Numbered from the stretch's first letter, positions 25,838-36,317 are shown. The stretch: 64,000 nucleotides of DNA from Kosakonia oryzendophytica (GCF_900094925.1 NZ_FMAY01000013.1:62001-126000); one strand, 5' to 3'. The notes: generated by a model from the sequence alone, not told the origin. Numbers and translations: made by a program.

Positions 25838-27093
25838 CCACTCAACTTGAACAAGCCTGGGAAATTGCTCAACAGCGTTTCGACGCGGTAGGCATTGATG
25901 TCGAGGAGGCGTTGCGTCAGCTCGATCGCCTGCCGGTATCCATGCACTGCTGGCAGGGCGATGACGTCGCCGGTTTTGAAAACCCGGAAGGCAGCCTGAC
26001 TGGTGGTATCCAGGCCACCGGGAACTACCCGGGTAAAGCGCGCAATGCCACGGAACTTCGTGCCGATCTGGAGCAGGCGCTGAGTCTGATCCCGGGTCCA
26101 AAACGCCTTAATCTTCACGCGATTTATCATGAAGCAGATGCACCTGTCGCGCGTAACGAAATCAAACCGGAACATTTTAAAAACTGGGTGGCATGGGCAA
26201 AAGCCAACAAACTGGGGCTGGATTTCAACCCGTCCTGTTTTTCGCACCCGTTGAGCGCCGATGGCTTTACCCTCTCGCACGCGAACGATGAGATCCGTCA
26301 GTTCTGGATTGACCATGTAAAAGCCAGCCGCCGTGTTTCTGCGTGGTTCGGTGAGCAACTGGGGACGCCGTCGGTGATGAATATCTGGATCCCGGACGGC
26401 ATGAAAGATGTCACCGTCGACCGCCTGGCACCACGCCAGCGTCTGCTGAATGCGCTCGACGAGGCAATCAGCGAAAAACTGAACCCGGCGCACCATATCG
26501 ATGCCGTGGAGAGCAAACTGTTCGGGATAGGCGCGGAAAGCTATACCGTTGGCTCCAACGAGTTCTATATGGGCTACGCCACCAGCCGCCAGACCGCCCT
26601 GTGCCTGGATGCCGGCCACTTCCATCCGACCGAAGTGATCTCCGACAAAATCTCCGCCGCCATGCTGTATGTGCCGCGCTTACTGCTGCACGTCAGCCGC
26701 CCGGTACGCTGGGACAGCGACCACGTGGTCCTGCTGGATGACGAAACCCAGGCCATCGCCAGTGAAATCATTCGCCACAAACTGTTTGACCGCGTGCATA
26801 TCGGCCTCGACTTCTTCGACGCCTCCATTAACCGTATCGCCGCCTGGGTGATCGGCACCCGCAATATGAAAAAAGCGCTGCTGCGTGCGCTGCTGGAGCC
26901 GGTTGATCAACTGCGCCAACTGGAAGCCGATGGCGACTACACCGCGCGTCTGGCGTTGCTGGAAGAGCAGAAATCCCTGCCATGGCAGGCGGTATGGGAA
27001 ATGTATTGCCAGCGTCATGACACCCCGGCAGGCAGCCAGTGGCTGGAAAGCGTGCGGGCATATGAGAAAAACGTATTACGCAAACGCGGGTAA
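25834..27093 (+). CDS. rhaA: L-rhamnose isomerase RhaA
   Basis: Converts L-rhamnose to L-rhamnulose; 419 residues from ATG 25834. Metal-binding His262, Asp294 and Asp296 are present ([19 protein letters not shown]). Four-base overlap with rhaB couples translation. A hairpin separates it from rhaD. Confidence 0.97.
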   Translation: MTTQLEQAWEIAQQRFDAVGIDVEEALRQLDRLPVSMHCWQGDDVAGFENPEGSLTGGIQATGNYPGKARNATELRADLEQALSLIPGPKRLNLHAIYHEADAPVARNEIKPEHFKNWVAWAKANKLGLDFNPSCFSHPLSADGFTLSHANDEIRQFWIDHVKASRRVSAWFGEQLGTPSVMNIWIPDGMKDVTVDRLAPRQRLLNALDEAISEKLNPAHHIDAVESKLFGIGAESYTVGSNEFYMGYATSRQTALCLDAGHFHPTEVISDKISAAMLYVPRLLLHVSRPVRWDSDHVVLLDDETQAIASEIIRHKLFDRVHIGLDFFDASINRIAAWVIGTRNMKKALLRALLEPVDQLRQLEADGDYTARLALLEEQKSLPWQAVWEMYCQRHDTPAGSQWLESVRAYEKNVLRKRG

Positions 27094-27103
27094 CCCTTTT
27101 AAT

Positions 27104-27124
27104 CCTCTCCCGGCAAGGGAGAGG
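27104..27124. repeat. Intergenic hairpin, CTCTCC family
   Basis: cctctccc / gggagagg with a ggcaa loop, ten bases after rhaA, inside the operon. It may protect the rhaBA mRNA end or lower rhaD expression. Related hairpins lie at 17322, 29099 and 34226. Confidence 0.6.
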
Positions 27125-27186
27125 GAGAAAACCATTGTCAGCGTGAGGGGAAAACCCCGCACCGTATTAACAGGAACCACAAGACT

Positions 27187-28017
27187 ATGCAGACCATTAT
27201 TGATTCCTGGTTCGTCCAGGGCATGATCAAAGCCACCTCCGACGCCTGGCTGAAAGGGTGGGATGAGCGCAACGGCGGCAACCTGACGTTGCGTCTCGAC
27301 GAGGCGGACATTGCCCCGTTTGCCGCGGATTTTCATCAAAAGCCACGTTATATCGCACTGAGCCAGCCGATGCCGTTACTGGCTAACACACCGTTTATCG
27401 TCACCGGTTCCGGCAAATTCTTCCGCAATGTACAGCTCGATCCGGCAGCAAATTTAGGCGTGGTCAAGGTGGACAGTGACGGTGCGGGTTATCACATTCT
27501 GTGGGGGCTGACTCACGAAGCGGTGCCGACCTCCGAGCTGCCGGCACACTTTCTGTCTCATTGTGAACGTATTAAAGCCACTGGCGGCAACGATCGCGTG
27601 ATCATGCACTGTCATGCCACCAACCTGATTGCCCTGACCTACGTGTTGGAAAACCACGCCGACCTCATCACCCGCAAATTGTGGGAAGGCAGTACCGAGT
27701 GTCTGGTGGTGTTCCCGGACGGCGTAGGCATTCTGCCGTGGATGGTGCCAGGTACTGACGAAATCGGCCAGGCCACCGCCGCCAATATGCAAAAACATTC
27801 GCTGGTGTTGTGGCCCTTCCACGGCGTCTTTGGCAGTGGCCCGACGCTGGATGAAACCTTTGGTCTGATCGACACCGCCGAGAAGTCTGCGGAAGTGCTG
27901 GTAAAAATCTATTCAATGGGCGGAATGAAACAGACCATCTCGCAAGCAGAACTGATTGCATTGGGGAAACGCTTTGGCGTGACCCCGCTGCAATCCGCCA
28001 TTGATTTGTACCAATAA
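27187..28017 (+). CDS. rhaD: Rhamnulose-1-phosphate aldolase RhaD
   Basis: Zinc-dependent class II aldolase splitting rhamnulose 1-phosphate into dihydroxyacetone phosphate and L-lactaldehyde; 276 residues (274 in E. coli). Zinc ligands His141, His143 and His212, and catalytic Glu117, are at the expected positions. The lactaldehyde product is the substrate of the reductase encoded at 32755. Confidence 0.97.
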   Translation: MQTIIDSWFVQGMIKATSDAWLKGWDERNGGNLTLRLDEADIAPFAADFHQKPRYIALSQPMPLLANTPFIVTGSGKFFRNVQLDPAANLGVVKVDSDGAGYHILWGLTHEAVPTSELPAHFLSHCERIKATGGNDRVIMHCHATNLIALTYVLENHADLITRKLWEGSTECLVVFPDGVGILPWMVPGTDEIGQATAANMQKHSLVLWPFHGVFGSGPTLDETFGLIDTAEKSAEVLVKIYSMGGMKQTISQAELIALGKRFGVTPLQSAIDLYQ

Positions 28018-28101
28018 CAACATCGCGCCCCGTTCACTGAGACGGGGCGAATACTGTCACCTGCAAACCCTACAAACACTAACTTATGTGGAGTAAAAGC
28101 A

Positions 28102-29088
28102 ATGAAAACAAAAGCAAGCTTGATCCTCACCGTTGCCATTCTGGCGTTGTCCGGTTCCGCTGTCGCTGAAGTAAAAATCGCCCTGGTGGCGAAATCTTTG
28201 GGTAATGGCTTTTTTGAAGCAGCAAACACCGGCGCGCAGGAAGCAGCCAAAGAGTTAGGAGATGTCAAAGTCATTTATACCGGCCCGACCACCACGACGG
28301 CCGAAGCCCAGATCGAAGTCCTGAATGGTCTGATCGCCCAGGGGGTGGATGCGATCGCCATTTCGGCCAACGATCCGGATGCGGTCGTGCCGGTACTGAA
28401 AAAAGCCATGCAGCGCGGCATCAAAGTGGTTTCCTGGGATTCCGGCGTCGCCAAAGCCGGGCGACAGATCCATTTGAATCCATCCAATAACGCTCTGATT
28501 GGCGAAACCAACGTCAAACTCGCCGCTGACGCGCTAAAAGCGCTGAACGTCGAGAAAGGCGATGTGGCTATTCTCAGCGCCACTCCGACCTCCACCAACC
28601 AGAATATCTGGATTGCGGAGATGAAAAAGGTGCTGCCGAAATACCCGTCCATCAACCTGGTGAATGTCGCCTACGGTGATGACTTGTCGGATAAGAGCTA
28701 CCGCGAAGCGGTGGGTCTGCTGAAATCCTACCCGGACCTGAAAGTGATCGTTTCGCCGTCATCCGTCGGGATTGTTGCCGCGGCACAGGCGGTAAAAGAC
28801 CAGGGCAAGATCGGCAAAGTGTATGTCACCGGGCTTGGGTTGCCGTCTGAAATGGCGGGGGCAATTAAATCTGGCGCAAGTAAAAGCTTCGCTATCTGGA
28901 ACCCAATCGACCTTGGCTATGCAGCAACCTATTTAGCCGATGATCTGGTGAAAGGAACGGCGACCAAAACCGAAGCCAGCATGGGCAAACTCGGCAAGGT
29001 CAAACTGGATGCCGACGGCAGCGGCGCAATGGCGGAGCCCTTCGTCTACGATGCCAGCAACATTGATAAGTTCTCAAAGATTTTCTGA
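28102..29088 (+). CDS. Rhamnose ABC transporter substrate-binding protein
   Basis: Periplasmic sugar-binding protein of the autoinducer-2/ribose-binding type, 328 residues, with signal peptide MKTKASLILTVAILALSGSAVA. Motifs include DAIAISANDPDAVVPVLKKA and VVSWDSGVAKAGRQIHLNPS. Rhizobial rhamnose transporters name the equivalent RhaS, which would clash with the regulator here, so no symbol is given. First gene of a four-gene importer directly after rhaD. Rhamnose specificity is inferred from location and resemblance. Confidence 0.87.
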   Translation: MKTKASLILTVAILALSGSAVAEVKIALVAKSLGNGFFEAANTGAQEAAKELGDVKVIYTGPTTTTAEAQIEVLNGLIAQGVDAIAISANDPDAVVPVLKKAMQRGIKVVSWDSGVAKAGRQIHLNPSNNALIGETNVKLAADALKALNVEKGDVAILSATPTSTNQNIWIAEMKKVLPKYPSINLVNVAYGDDLSDKSYREAVGLLKSYPDLKVIVSPSSVGIVAAAQAVKDQGKIGKVYVTGLGLPSEMAGAIKSGASKSFAIWNPIDLGYAATYLADDLVKGTATKTEASMGKLGKVKLDADGSGAMAEPFVYDASNIDKFSKIF

Positions 29089-29098
29089 TCCCTTTCTC

Positions 29099-29118
29099 CT
29101 TCTCCCGGCAGGGAGAGG
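29099..29118. repeat. Intergenic hairpin, CTCTCC family
   Basis: cttctccc / gggagagg (8 bp, one G-T pair, ggca loop) between the binding-protein and ATPase genes, where a partial transcription or mRNA-stability boundary commonly keeps binding protein in excess. Confidence 0.55.
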
Positions 29119-29142
29119 GAATACAAGACCCGGAGAACGTTC

Positions 29143-30654
29143 ATGACGGCATCCACCCCATTGCTATCCCTTAAGGGCATCACCAAAGTCTTTCCTGGTG
29201 TGCGCGCCCTTGAGAATGTACAGCTCGATCTCTGGCCCGGAAAAGTCACCGCACTCATTGGTGAAAACGGCGCAGGGAAATCCACACTGGTCAAAGTGAT
29301 GACCGGTATTTACCAACCTGAAGAGGGCGAAATTCTCTACAAAGCGATCCCCATTTCACTCCCTACGCCGGAGTCCGCCCATAAGATGGGTATCACCGCC
29401 ATTCACCAGGAAACGGTTCTGTTCGATGAACTCTCCGTGACCGAGAATATTTTTGTCGGCCAGTACCGCTATAAAGGGCTTCTGAAGACACTCGACTGGT
29501 TCGCGATGCATCAGCAAGCCCGCGAGATCCTCACCCGGCTGGAAGTACAGATCGATCCGCACGCTACCTTAAAAACGCTGAGTATCGCGCAGCGGCATAT
29601 GGTAGCCATTGCCCGCGCATTGTCGTTTGAAGCGCAGGTGGTCATTCTGGATGAACCCACCGCCGCACTCTCGCAGCATGAGATTCTGGAGTTTTACCAA
29701 ATCGTCGAGCGCCTGAAACAGGAAGGTAAAGCGATCCTGTTTATCTCGCACAAATTTGATGAAATTTTTGAACTGGCGGATCACTACACCATTTTGCGGG
29801 ATGGGGTGTATGTCGATTCCGGCGCAATTAATGCCATCACTGAAGAGCGAATGGTGGCAATGATGGTTGGGCGCGCCATGACGCAGAGCTGGCCGAAAGT
29901 GCATTGCGAGCCAGGTGAAACGGTGCTGGAAGTGAGGGATCTGTGCCATCCCACCGAATTTGCTCACATAACCTTTTCGCTACGCAAAGGCGAGATCCTT
30001 GGTTTTTATGGCCTGGTTGGCGCAGGTCGCACCGAGCTCATGCAGGCTCTATCCGGCGTTTCACGCCCCTCATCTGGCGCCATTATTCTGCATGGTAAAA
30101 GCGTGCATTTTCGCCAACCGGCCGATGCCATAAACGCGGGCATTGTGTGTGTGCCCGAAGAGCGGCAAAAGCAGGGCGCGATTATTGAACTCTCCATCGC
30201 CCAGAACATCAGCCTACCGCAGCTCAGCAAATTAAACCGCAACGGTGTATTGAACGATGCCCGCGAATCGGCGCTGGCGGATGAGTATGCCCGCCGCTTA
30301 CAGGTAAAAGCGTTTAGCTGGCGGCAGGCGGTGGAAACCCTCTCTGGCGGCAATCAGCAAAAAGTGGTGATCGGCAAATGGCTCGCCACCCACCCGGACG
30401 TCATTATCCTCGATGAGCCTACGAAGGGGATTGATATCGGCTCAAAAGCGGCGGTGCATCAGTTTATGTCTGAACTGGTGGCACACGGGCTGGCGGTGAT
30501 CATGGTCTCTTCCGAACTGCCTGAAGTGATGGGCATGGCGGACAGAGTCATTGTGATGCACGAAGGCCTGATGGTGGCGGAATACAAGGCAGGTGAAGCC
30601 ACAGCGGAAACCATTGTCAGCGCTGCCAGTGGCGCAGGTAAGGAGGCGGCATAA
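29143..30654 (+). CDS. Rhamnose ABC transporter ATP-binding protein
   Basis: Sugar-type ATPase with two fused nucleotide-binding domains, 503 residues. The first domain has a full Walker A (GENGAGKST, residues 40-48), signature LSIAQRHMVAIARAL and Walker B VVILDEPTAAL. The second has the usual degenerate Walker A (YGLVGAGRTELM), signature LSGGNQQKVVIGKWL and VIILDEPTKGI. Its stop overlaps the first permease start by one base (TAATG). Confidence 0.92.
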   Translation: MTASTPLLSLKGITKVFPGVRALENVQLDLWPGKVTALIGENGAGKSTLVKVMTGIYQPEEGEILYKAIPISLPTPESAHKMGITAIHQETVLFDELSVTENIFVGQYRYKGLLKTLDWFAMHQQAREILTRLEVQIDPHATLKTLSIAQRHMVAIARALSFEAQVVILDEPTAALSQHEILEFYQIVERLKQEGKAILFISHKFDEIFELADHYTILRDGVYVDSGAINAITEERMVAMMVGRAMTQSWPKVHCEPGETVLEVRDLCHPTEFAHITFSLRKGEILGFYGLVGAGRTELMQALSGVSRPSSGAIILHGKSVHFRQPADAINAGIVCVPEERQKQGAIIELSIAQNISLPQLSKLNRNGVLNDARESALADEYARRLQVKAFSWRQAVETLSGGNQQKVVIGKWLATHPDVIILDEPTKGIDIGSKAAVHQFMSELVAHGLAVIMVSSELPEVMGMADRVIVMHEGLMVAEYKAGEATAETIVSAASGAGKEAA

Positions 30655-31658
30655 TGTGGCAACAACTGCTTAAACACCGTGAAGCCTTGCTGGCCGGGGT
30701 GATTGTGCTGCTGGTGCTGGTCATTGGCAGCCGGGTGCCTTCGTTTATCGGTCCGGGCAATCTCGTCGAAATGTTCAACGATACCGCCATTCTGATCATT
30801 CTTGCACTTGGGCAGATGATGGTACTGCTTACCAAAGGGATCGATCTGTCGATGGCGGCGAATCTGGCGCTGACGGGCATGATTGTCGCGCTGATTAACT
30901 TCCACCATCCGGATGTGCCGGTATGGTCACTGCTGCTGCTGGCGACTTTGCTCGGGTTGGTGATGGGCATGATCAACGGTCTGCTGGTGTGGAAACTGGG
31001 GATCCCGGCGATTGTCGTCACCCTCGGCACCATGAGCATCTACCGCGGGATGATCTTCTTACTCTCCGGCGGCGGCTGGGTGAACGCCAACCAAATGAGC
31101 GCTGATTTTCTCGGCCTGCCGCGATCGGGCGTGTTAGGGCTCCCGGTACTGAGCTGGTGCGCTGTCGCGGCGCTGCTGCTGGTGGGGTATTTCCTGCGTT
31201 ATAGCCGCACCGGGCGCGCACTCTACACCGCAGGCGGAAACGCCACTGCGGCGTACTACACCGGGATCAATGCCGGGAAAATGCAGTTTATTAGCTTCTG
31301 CCTTTCCGGCGCGCTGGCAGGCTTTTGCGGTTATCTGTGGATTTCCCGTTTCGCCGTGGCGTATGTCGATGTGGCGAACGGTTTTGAGCTGCAAGTCGTG
31401 GCAGCCTGTGTGATTGGTGGCATCAGCACCATGGGCGGAACCGGGCGCGTAACGGGTTGCCTGCTTGGCGCACTGTTTCTTGGTGTGATCAATAACGCCC
31501 TGCCCGTCATCGGTATTTCTCCCTTCTGGCAAATGGCCATCTCCGGCACGGTGATTGTGATTGCGGTTCTGCTCAACGAACGCGGCAACAAGCGCAAAGG
31601 TCGCTTGATCCTGCGTGATGCAGCACTGGCGCGACAGAAACAGGCGGTGAAATCATGA
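30654..31658 (+). CDS. Rhamnose ABC transporter permease 1
   Basis: Inner-membrane permease of the ribose/AI-2 (BPD_transp_2) type, 334 residues, about eight to ten membrane helices; LALGQMMVLLTKGIDLSMAA is the family motif near residue 55. Corresponds to RhaP of rhizobial systems. Translationally coupled to the ATPase and overlaps permease 2 by four bases. Confidence 0.9.
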   Translation: MWQQLLKHREALLAGVIVLLVLVIGSRVPSFIGPGNLVEMFNDTAILIILALGQMMVLLTKGIDLSMAANLALTGMIVALINFHHPDVPVWSLLLLATLLGLVMGMINGLLVWKLGIPAIVVTLGTMSIYRGMIFLLSGGGWVNANQMSADFLGLPRSGVLGLPVLSWCAVAALLLVGYFLRYSRTGRALYTAGGNATAAYYTGINAGKMQFISFCLSGALAGFCGYLWISRFAVAYVDVANGFELQVVAACVIGGISTMGGTGRVTGCLLGALFLGVINNALPVIGISPFWQMAISGTVIVIAVLLNERGNKRKGRLILRDAALARQKQAVKS

Positions 31659-32659
31659 GTAAAATACTGACGTCCGACGCGGTAAAACCAGCGCCCGCCG
31701 CAGCATCACGCATTCAGCGGCTGTTGTGCTGGGAAGGTTTTTTACTGGCGGTAACGCTGACGGTCTTTGTGGCCAACGCCCTCGCCTCACCCTACTTTCT
31801 CAATATCTGGAACCTGTCGGACGCGACATTCAACTTTACCGAGAAGGCCATCATCGTTTTACCGATGGCGATGCTGATTATCGCCCGGGAAATCGATCTT
31901 TCCGTCGCGTCCACCATGGCGCTTAGCTCAACGGTGATGGGATTTTGCGCCCAGGCGGGTATGAATACGCCACTGTTAGTGTGTGTGGGTCTGGGTGTCG
32001 GTCTGCTGTGCGGGTTGTGTAACGGCATCCTGGTGACACGTTTTAATCTCTCTTCAATTGTTATCACCATCGGCACCATGAGCCTGTATCGCGGCATTAC
32101 GTACATTCTGCTTGGCGATCAGGCGTTGAACACCTGGCCTGAGAGCTTCGCCTGGTTTGGTCAGGGGTATGTATGGGGCGCGCTGTCGTTTGAGTTTGCG
32201 CTGTTTATTGTGCTGGCGGCGATATTTGCCTTTCTGCTGCATAAAACCAACTTTGGCCGCCGGACCTACGCCATTGGTAATAACCCGACCGGCGCCTGGT
32301 ACTCCGGTATCAATGTTAAGCGGCATAACCTGATCCTGTTTGCCCTGGTCGGGCTGATGGCGGGCCTGGCGGCGGTGTTGCTGACCTCACGCCTCGGCAG
32401 TACCCGCCCGACGCTGGCGCTGGGTTGGGAGCTGTCCGTGGTGACGATGGCGGTACTTGGCGGCGTCAATATTCTTGGTGGAGCCGGCAGTATGGTGGGC
32501 GTGATCATTGCCGCCTTCCTGATGGGGCTGGTAACTTTTGGCCTGAGCCTGCTCAACGTGCCGGGCATTGTGATGTCGATTGTCGTCGGCGCAATGCTGA
32601 TCGTGGTGATTTCACTGCCGATTATTACCCGCCGGATCGTCCAGCGCAGGCGAATGTAA
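31655..32659 (+). CDS. Rhamnose ABC transporter permease 2
   Basis: Second permease of the heterodimeric channel, 334 residues, with LPMAMLIIAREIDLSVASTM as the counterpart motif and a Pro/Ala-rich cytoplasmic N-terminus (about residues 1-20). Corresponds to rhizobial RhaQ. Completes a binding protein, ATPase and two-permease importer. Confidence 0.9.
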   Translation: MSKILTSDAVKPAPAAASRIQRLLCWEGFLLAVTLTVFVANALASPYFLNIWNLSDATFNFTEKAIIVLPMAMLIIAREIDLSVASTMALSSTVMGFCAQAGMNTPLLVCVGLGVGLLCGLCNGILVTRFNLSSIVITIGTMSLYRGITYILLGDQALNTWPESFAWFGQGYVWGALSFEFALFIVLAAIFAFLLHKTNFGRRTYAIGNNPTGAWYSGINVKRHNLILFALVGLMAGLAAVLLTSRLGSTRPTLALGWELSVVTMAVLGGVNILGGAGSMVGVIIAAFLMGLVTFGLSLLNVPGIVMSIVVGAMLIVVISLPIITRRIVQRRRM

Positions 32660-32754
32660 GTCTGCGCTGACCCAATCAGCGGATAAAACAGAATACCTCC
32701 GGCGACAGGGAATCTTGCCACCGGGAAAAATCACAGCAAATCAAGGAGTAAATC

Positions 32755-33903
32755 ATGAGCTTTATGTTAGCACTCCCCAAAATCAGCCTGCATGGCGCAG
32801 GCGCGATTGGCGATATGGTGAATCTGGTGGCGAGCAAACAGTGGGGTAAAGCGCTGATTGTGACCGACGGGCAACTGGTGAAAATGGGACTGCTGGATAG
32901 CCTGTTCGCCGCGCTCAAGGAACATAACATGGCTTACCATCTGTTTGATGAAGTATTTCCGAACCCCACCGAAGCGCTGGTGCAGAAAGGCTATGCCGCC
33001 TATCAAAATACCGGCTGCAACTACGTGATAGCCTTTGGCGGTGGCAGCCCGATTGATACCGCGAAAGCGGTGAAAATACTCACTGCCAACCCAGGCCCTT
33101 CCACAGCCTATTCCGGTGTCGGAAAAGTAAAAAACCCTGGCGTGCCGCTGGTCGCCATTAATACTACCGCCGGTACGGCGGCAGAGATGACCAGCAATGC
33201 GGTGATTATCGATTCCGCCCGTCAGGTCAAAGAAGTGATCATCGACCCTAACATCATTCCGGATATCGCCGTCGATGATGCCAGCGTGATGCTGGACATC
33301 CCCGCTTCTGTGACCGCCGCTACCGGGATGGACGCCCTGACCCATGCCGTTGAAGCCTATGTTTCTGTTGGCGCACACCCATTAACCGATGCCAATGCAC
33401 TGGAAGCGATTCGCTTAATCAATCTGTGGCTGCCGAAAGCGGTGGATAACGGCCATGATCTGGACGCGCGTGAGCAAATGGCGTTTGGTCAGTATCTTGC
33501 GGGCATGGCGTTTAACAGTGCCGGTCTCGGTCTGGTGCATGCGCTGGCTCACCAACCCGGAGCAACACACAACCTGCCTCACGGTGTTTGCAACGCTATC
33601 CTGTTGCCGATCATCGAAAACTTTAACCGCCCGAATGCCGTAACGCGTTTTGCCCGCGTCGCGCAGGCAATGGGGGTAGACACCAAAGGAATGAGCGACG
33701 AAACCGCCAGCATGGAAGCTATTAACGCCATTCGCGCACTGAGCATGCGTGTGGGGATCCCTTCCGGTTTCAGCAAACTGGGCGTCACAAAAGAAGATAT
33801 CGAAGGCTGGCTGGATAAAGCCTTGGCCGACCCGTGCGCACCATGTAACCCTCGCACCGCCAGCCGTGACGAAGTCCGTGAACTGTACCTGGAGGCATTA
33901 TGA
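32755..33903 (+). CDS. fucO: Lactaldehyde reductase (iron-containing alcohol dehydrogenase)
   Basis: Group III alcohol dehydrogenase, 382 residues, FucO/YiaY type. NAD-binding [11 protein letters not shown] (95-105) and metal ligands Asp193, His197, His262 and His276. In E. coli the enzyme reduces L-lactaldehyde to 1,2-propanediol during anaerobic fucose or rhamnose growth. Placement directly after the rhamnose importer and overlap with rhaM (ATGA) support that role here. Sequence is only moderately close to E. coli FucO, so the symbol is functional rather than certain. Confidence 0.85.
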   Translation: MSFMLALPKISLHGAGAIGDMVNLVASKQWGKALIVTDGQLVKMGLLDSLFAALKEHNMAYHLFDEVFPNPTEALVQKGYAAYQNTGCNYVIAFGGGSPIDTAKAVKILTANPGPSTAYSGVGKVKNPGVPLVAINTTAGTAAEMTSNAVIIDSARQVKEVIIDPNIIPDIAVDDASVMLDIPASVTAATGMDALTHAVEAYVSVGAHPLTDANALEAIRLINLWLPKAVDNGHDLDAREQMAFGQYLAGMAFNSAGLGLVHALAHQPGATHNLPHGVCNAILLPIIENFNRPNAVTRFARVAQAMGVDTKGMSDETASMEAINAIRALSMRVGIPSGFSKLGVTKEDIEGWLDKALADPCAPCNPRTASRDEVRELYLEAL

Positions 33904-34214
33904 TCCGTAAAGCCTTTGTGATGCAGGTGAACCCCGATGCACATGAAGAGTACCAACGTCGTCATAATCCCATCTGGCCGGAACTGGAAGCCGCGCTGAA
34001 AGCGGGAGGTGCGCATCACTACGCGATATTCCTTGATAAAGCGCGCAATCTGCTGTTTGCCACCGTGGAGATTGAATCAGAAGAACGCTGGAATGCGGTT
34101 GCTGATACCGAGGTATGCCAACGCTGGTGGAAACATATGCGTGATGTGATGCCCGCCAATCCGGATAACAGCCCGGTTAGCGCGGAGCTTAAAGAGGTGT
34201 TTTATCTGGCCTGA
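33900..34214 (+). CDS. rhaM: L-rhamnose mutarotase RhaM
   Basis: Interconverts alpha and beta L-rhamnose; 104 residues, with catalytic His22 in [16 protein letters not shown] and the conserved [19 protein letters not shown]. Four-base overlap with the reductase gene makes it the last gene of the rhamnose transport and catabolic run. Confidence 0.95.
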   Translation: MIRKAFVMQVNPDAHEEYQRRHNPIWPELEAALKAGGAHHYAIFLDKARNLLFATVEIESEERWNAVADTEVCQRWWKHMRDVMPANPDNSPVSAELKEVFYLA

Positions 34215-34221
34215 TGGCATA

Positions 34222-34980
34222 TTACTTTCCCCTCTCTTCACCGGAGAGGGGAAATTCGCTCACCGAGATATTCCCAGCATCATCAATGATTTCTGCGCGA
34301 ACCCGCAGAGGTAACGCGCGAGTTTTTGCGGCCTCAGCCGCTACGGAATAGCGTTTTTCTCCGTAGGGCACCACCATCATGTCCGGTTGCGGTTCCACAC
34401 CGTAAACATGACTCGCGGCAAGTAAAGTGATCGCCGCAAATGAGACATGCCACGGCGATCGATTCTGGCAGATGATCTCCCACTTTCCATTGAGGTTTTC
34501 CAACCTGAAGTGGACTTTCTCAGGCAGGTTTTCAGGCGCACCCAGCGTTTTCGGACGCCAGAAAATTTTCATTTGCGTATTCATGGTCAGTACCACGCTC
34601 TGTGCCTGTAATGAACGCGCTGGTGAACCTGGCGGGATCTCATAGAGATTGAGCCAGAACACAGACTCGCGATCCTTTGGCAACGGTGACTGGTTGTAGA
34701 TCAGACGTATTCCTTGCATTCTTTGCGGAGCAAGGGAGAAGAGCGGCGGAACGGAGACAAAAGGCGCTTTAACACTGCCGGGCGCAGGGTTAGCATCGCC
34801 GTTGTCTACCCATGTCTGTACCATCACCGGCCAGTCGTTGGTATTTACCAACATCAGGCTCTGTTGCCCGAGGCCTTCGGTAAAAATCACCCGCGAAGAA
34901 GACACAGTTACGCCAGCGTGAACTGAAAACGCCGCTGCCAGAAAGAGCGCGCTAACCCGCACGAGCAAGCGCTTCATCAT
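34222..34980 (-). CDS. Periplasmic fimbrial chaperone, second of cluster
   Basis: PapD-like chaperone, 252 residues, with signal peptide ending near VHAGV. The family signature is present: GIRLIYNQSPLPKDRESVFW with LNLYEIPP, and the conserved Lys/Thr MKIFWRPK. Overlaps the adhesin gene by four bases. It differs clearly from the chaperone at 38878-39594; two chaperones in one cluster may serve different subunits, for example the tip adhesin. The C-terminus is encoded through the shared hairpin. Confidence 0.9.
   Translation of the reverse strand: MMKRLLVRVSALFLAAAFSVHAGVTVSSSRVIFTEGLGQQSLMLVNTNDWPVMVQTWVDNGDANPAPGSVKAPFVSVPPLFSLAPQRMQGIRLIYNQSPLPKDRESVFWLNLYEIPPGSPARSLQAQSVVLTMNTQMKIFWRPKTLGAPENLPEKVHFRLENLNGKWEIICQNRSPWHVSFAAITLLAASHVYGVEPQPDMMVVPYGEKRYSVAAEAAKTRALPLRVRAEIIDDAGNISVSEFPLSGEERGK
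34226..34254. terminator. Strong hairpin at the end of the rhamnose operon
   Basis: An 11-bp perfect stem (tttcccctctc / gagaggggaaa, 7-base loop) lies 11 bases after rhaM and overlaps the last codons of the convergent chaperone gene. Likely a bidirectional end; same sequence family as the hairpins at 17322, 27104 and 29099. Confidence 0.65.
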
Positions 34981-36302
34981 TGCACTTTCACCAGAATTTG
35001 CGCACTGGCATAGACCTGACCTGCGCGGACGGTCTGGTTACCGATGCGGGAAAGATACGCATTGAAATTAATCGCATATTCGCTGATCCCTAATGTTCCT
35101 CCATTATTGACCACCTGAGCGCCTTCCCGCGCGTCATACCACCCTCCCGCTTCACCGGTGGCACAATTGGAAGGGGCTGCATTACAGCGTTGCCAGCCAA
35201 TAAAATTACGTATCATGCCGTCATTGGCATTAGCGATCTGGATGCCAACACCACTCGCCATACCGGATACACCAAGGTCTGTGGGAAGCAAGTAGCTGAC
35301 ACCGCCAGAGCTGTTAACAAGGTTAAGTCGCAATGCGGCCTGGTAATTTTCATAAGGTACCTGCATGCCCAGCGCCGTCAGGCCGCTAACCGTTCCGGTT
35401 CCCGCCAGCCCTTCACAGAGGATGTTCACGGTAAACGTTCCTTGCGATTTGCCGCCATTGTTAAGAGCATCGACAGTGATCGGAGGAAATGTGACGACAG
35501 GCGTGACGCTTTTAGCGGTGCAGGTCCGTTTCGATACCAGTTCCGCCATCGGCGCTACACCGCCCATATTGATACTCATCCAGTTGTCCTTCCACCACCC
35601 GTTATAGATATAGGCTGAATCACCCACATCACAATACGCATCCGGGCTGCCCTCGGAACAAAAAGAGACATATCCATTAGGTTGGTTGCAGGTGTAAGAA
35701 CCCGATGTGAGCTGATCCCGTTTTGCACAGTAATCTGAGGGCGCTTGCCCGCTTGAGGTGGTGCTGCTGACCCGGATAAGATCGGCGCGTATCGGGCTAA
35801 AATCTTTCAGTCGGATATATATTTTCAGGCCATCCGGGGATACGACATAATTCGTCATTGGAATGCGCTGATAGTTACGTGTAAAAACCCTACCGGAATT
35901 CACATGCGTTAATCGTATCGCCACGTTCCTGAAAAGCGTCGCATAGTAGTTGGGATAACCATCGAACGCGCCTATATCAAAAAAACCTCCGTTGCGGTCA
36001 TTACCGTTTGTGGCAATGATTTCGTAGATATTATTTTTATCTGCGATATCACAAACCCACATGATGCTTTCCGGGCCTTTTGTGTAACGAGGGTTATCGT
36101 AAAAATTCACCACGTTTGCAGCCAGAGGCGATCCCACGGGCTGGACCGCCGAATTCGTGATGTTAATGGTGCCAAGCGCAAGACTGACGCCCCATCCACT
36201 CAATTCTGTACGAACAAAATCAGGCCCTTTCACGCACTTTGCATTCAGGGACAAGCTGGTAAACAAAGAAAGACTCAGCAAGCATATCCGTATAAATGTC
36301 AT
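34977..36302 (-). CDS. Fimbrial tip adhesin-like protein
   Basis: A 441-residue secreted protein with signal peptide (MTFIRICLLSLSLFTSLSLN plus A). ATG 36300-36302 has GGAG six bases upstream; another ATG at 36314 lacks one. The size, several cysteines in the first half (CVKGPDF, WVCDIADK, DYCAKRDQ, TCNQPNG, FCSEGSPDAYC) and a C-terminal pilin-like domain ending QVYASAQILVKVQ fit a two-domain FimH/PapG-like tip adhesin. The receptor domain is not recognised. Sits between usher and second chaperone. Confidence 0.78.
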   Translation of the reverse strand: MTFIRICLLSLSLFTSLSLNAKCVKGPDFVRTELSGWGVSLALGTINITNSAVQPVGSPLAANVVNFYDNPRYTKGPESIMWVCDIADKNNIYEIIATNGNDRNGGFFDIGAFDGYPNYYATLFRNVAIRLTHVNSGRVFTRNYQRIPMTNYVVSPDGLKIYIRLKDFSPIRADLIRVSSTTSSGQAPSDYCAKRDQLTSGSYTCNQPNGYVSFCSEGSPDAYCDVGDSAYIYNGWWKDNWMSINMGGVAPMAELVSKRTCTAKSVTPVVTFPPITVDALNNGGKSQGTFTVNILCEGLAGTGTVSGLTALGMQVPYENYQAALRLNLVNSSGGVSYLLPTDLGVSGMASGVGIQIANANDGMIRNFIGWQRCNAAPSNCATGEAGGWYDAREGAQVVNNGGTLGISEYAINFNAYLSRIGNQTVRAGQVYASAQILVKVQ

Positions 36303-36317
36303 CGGAGACTCCATGAA

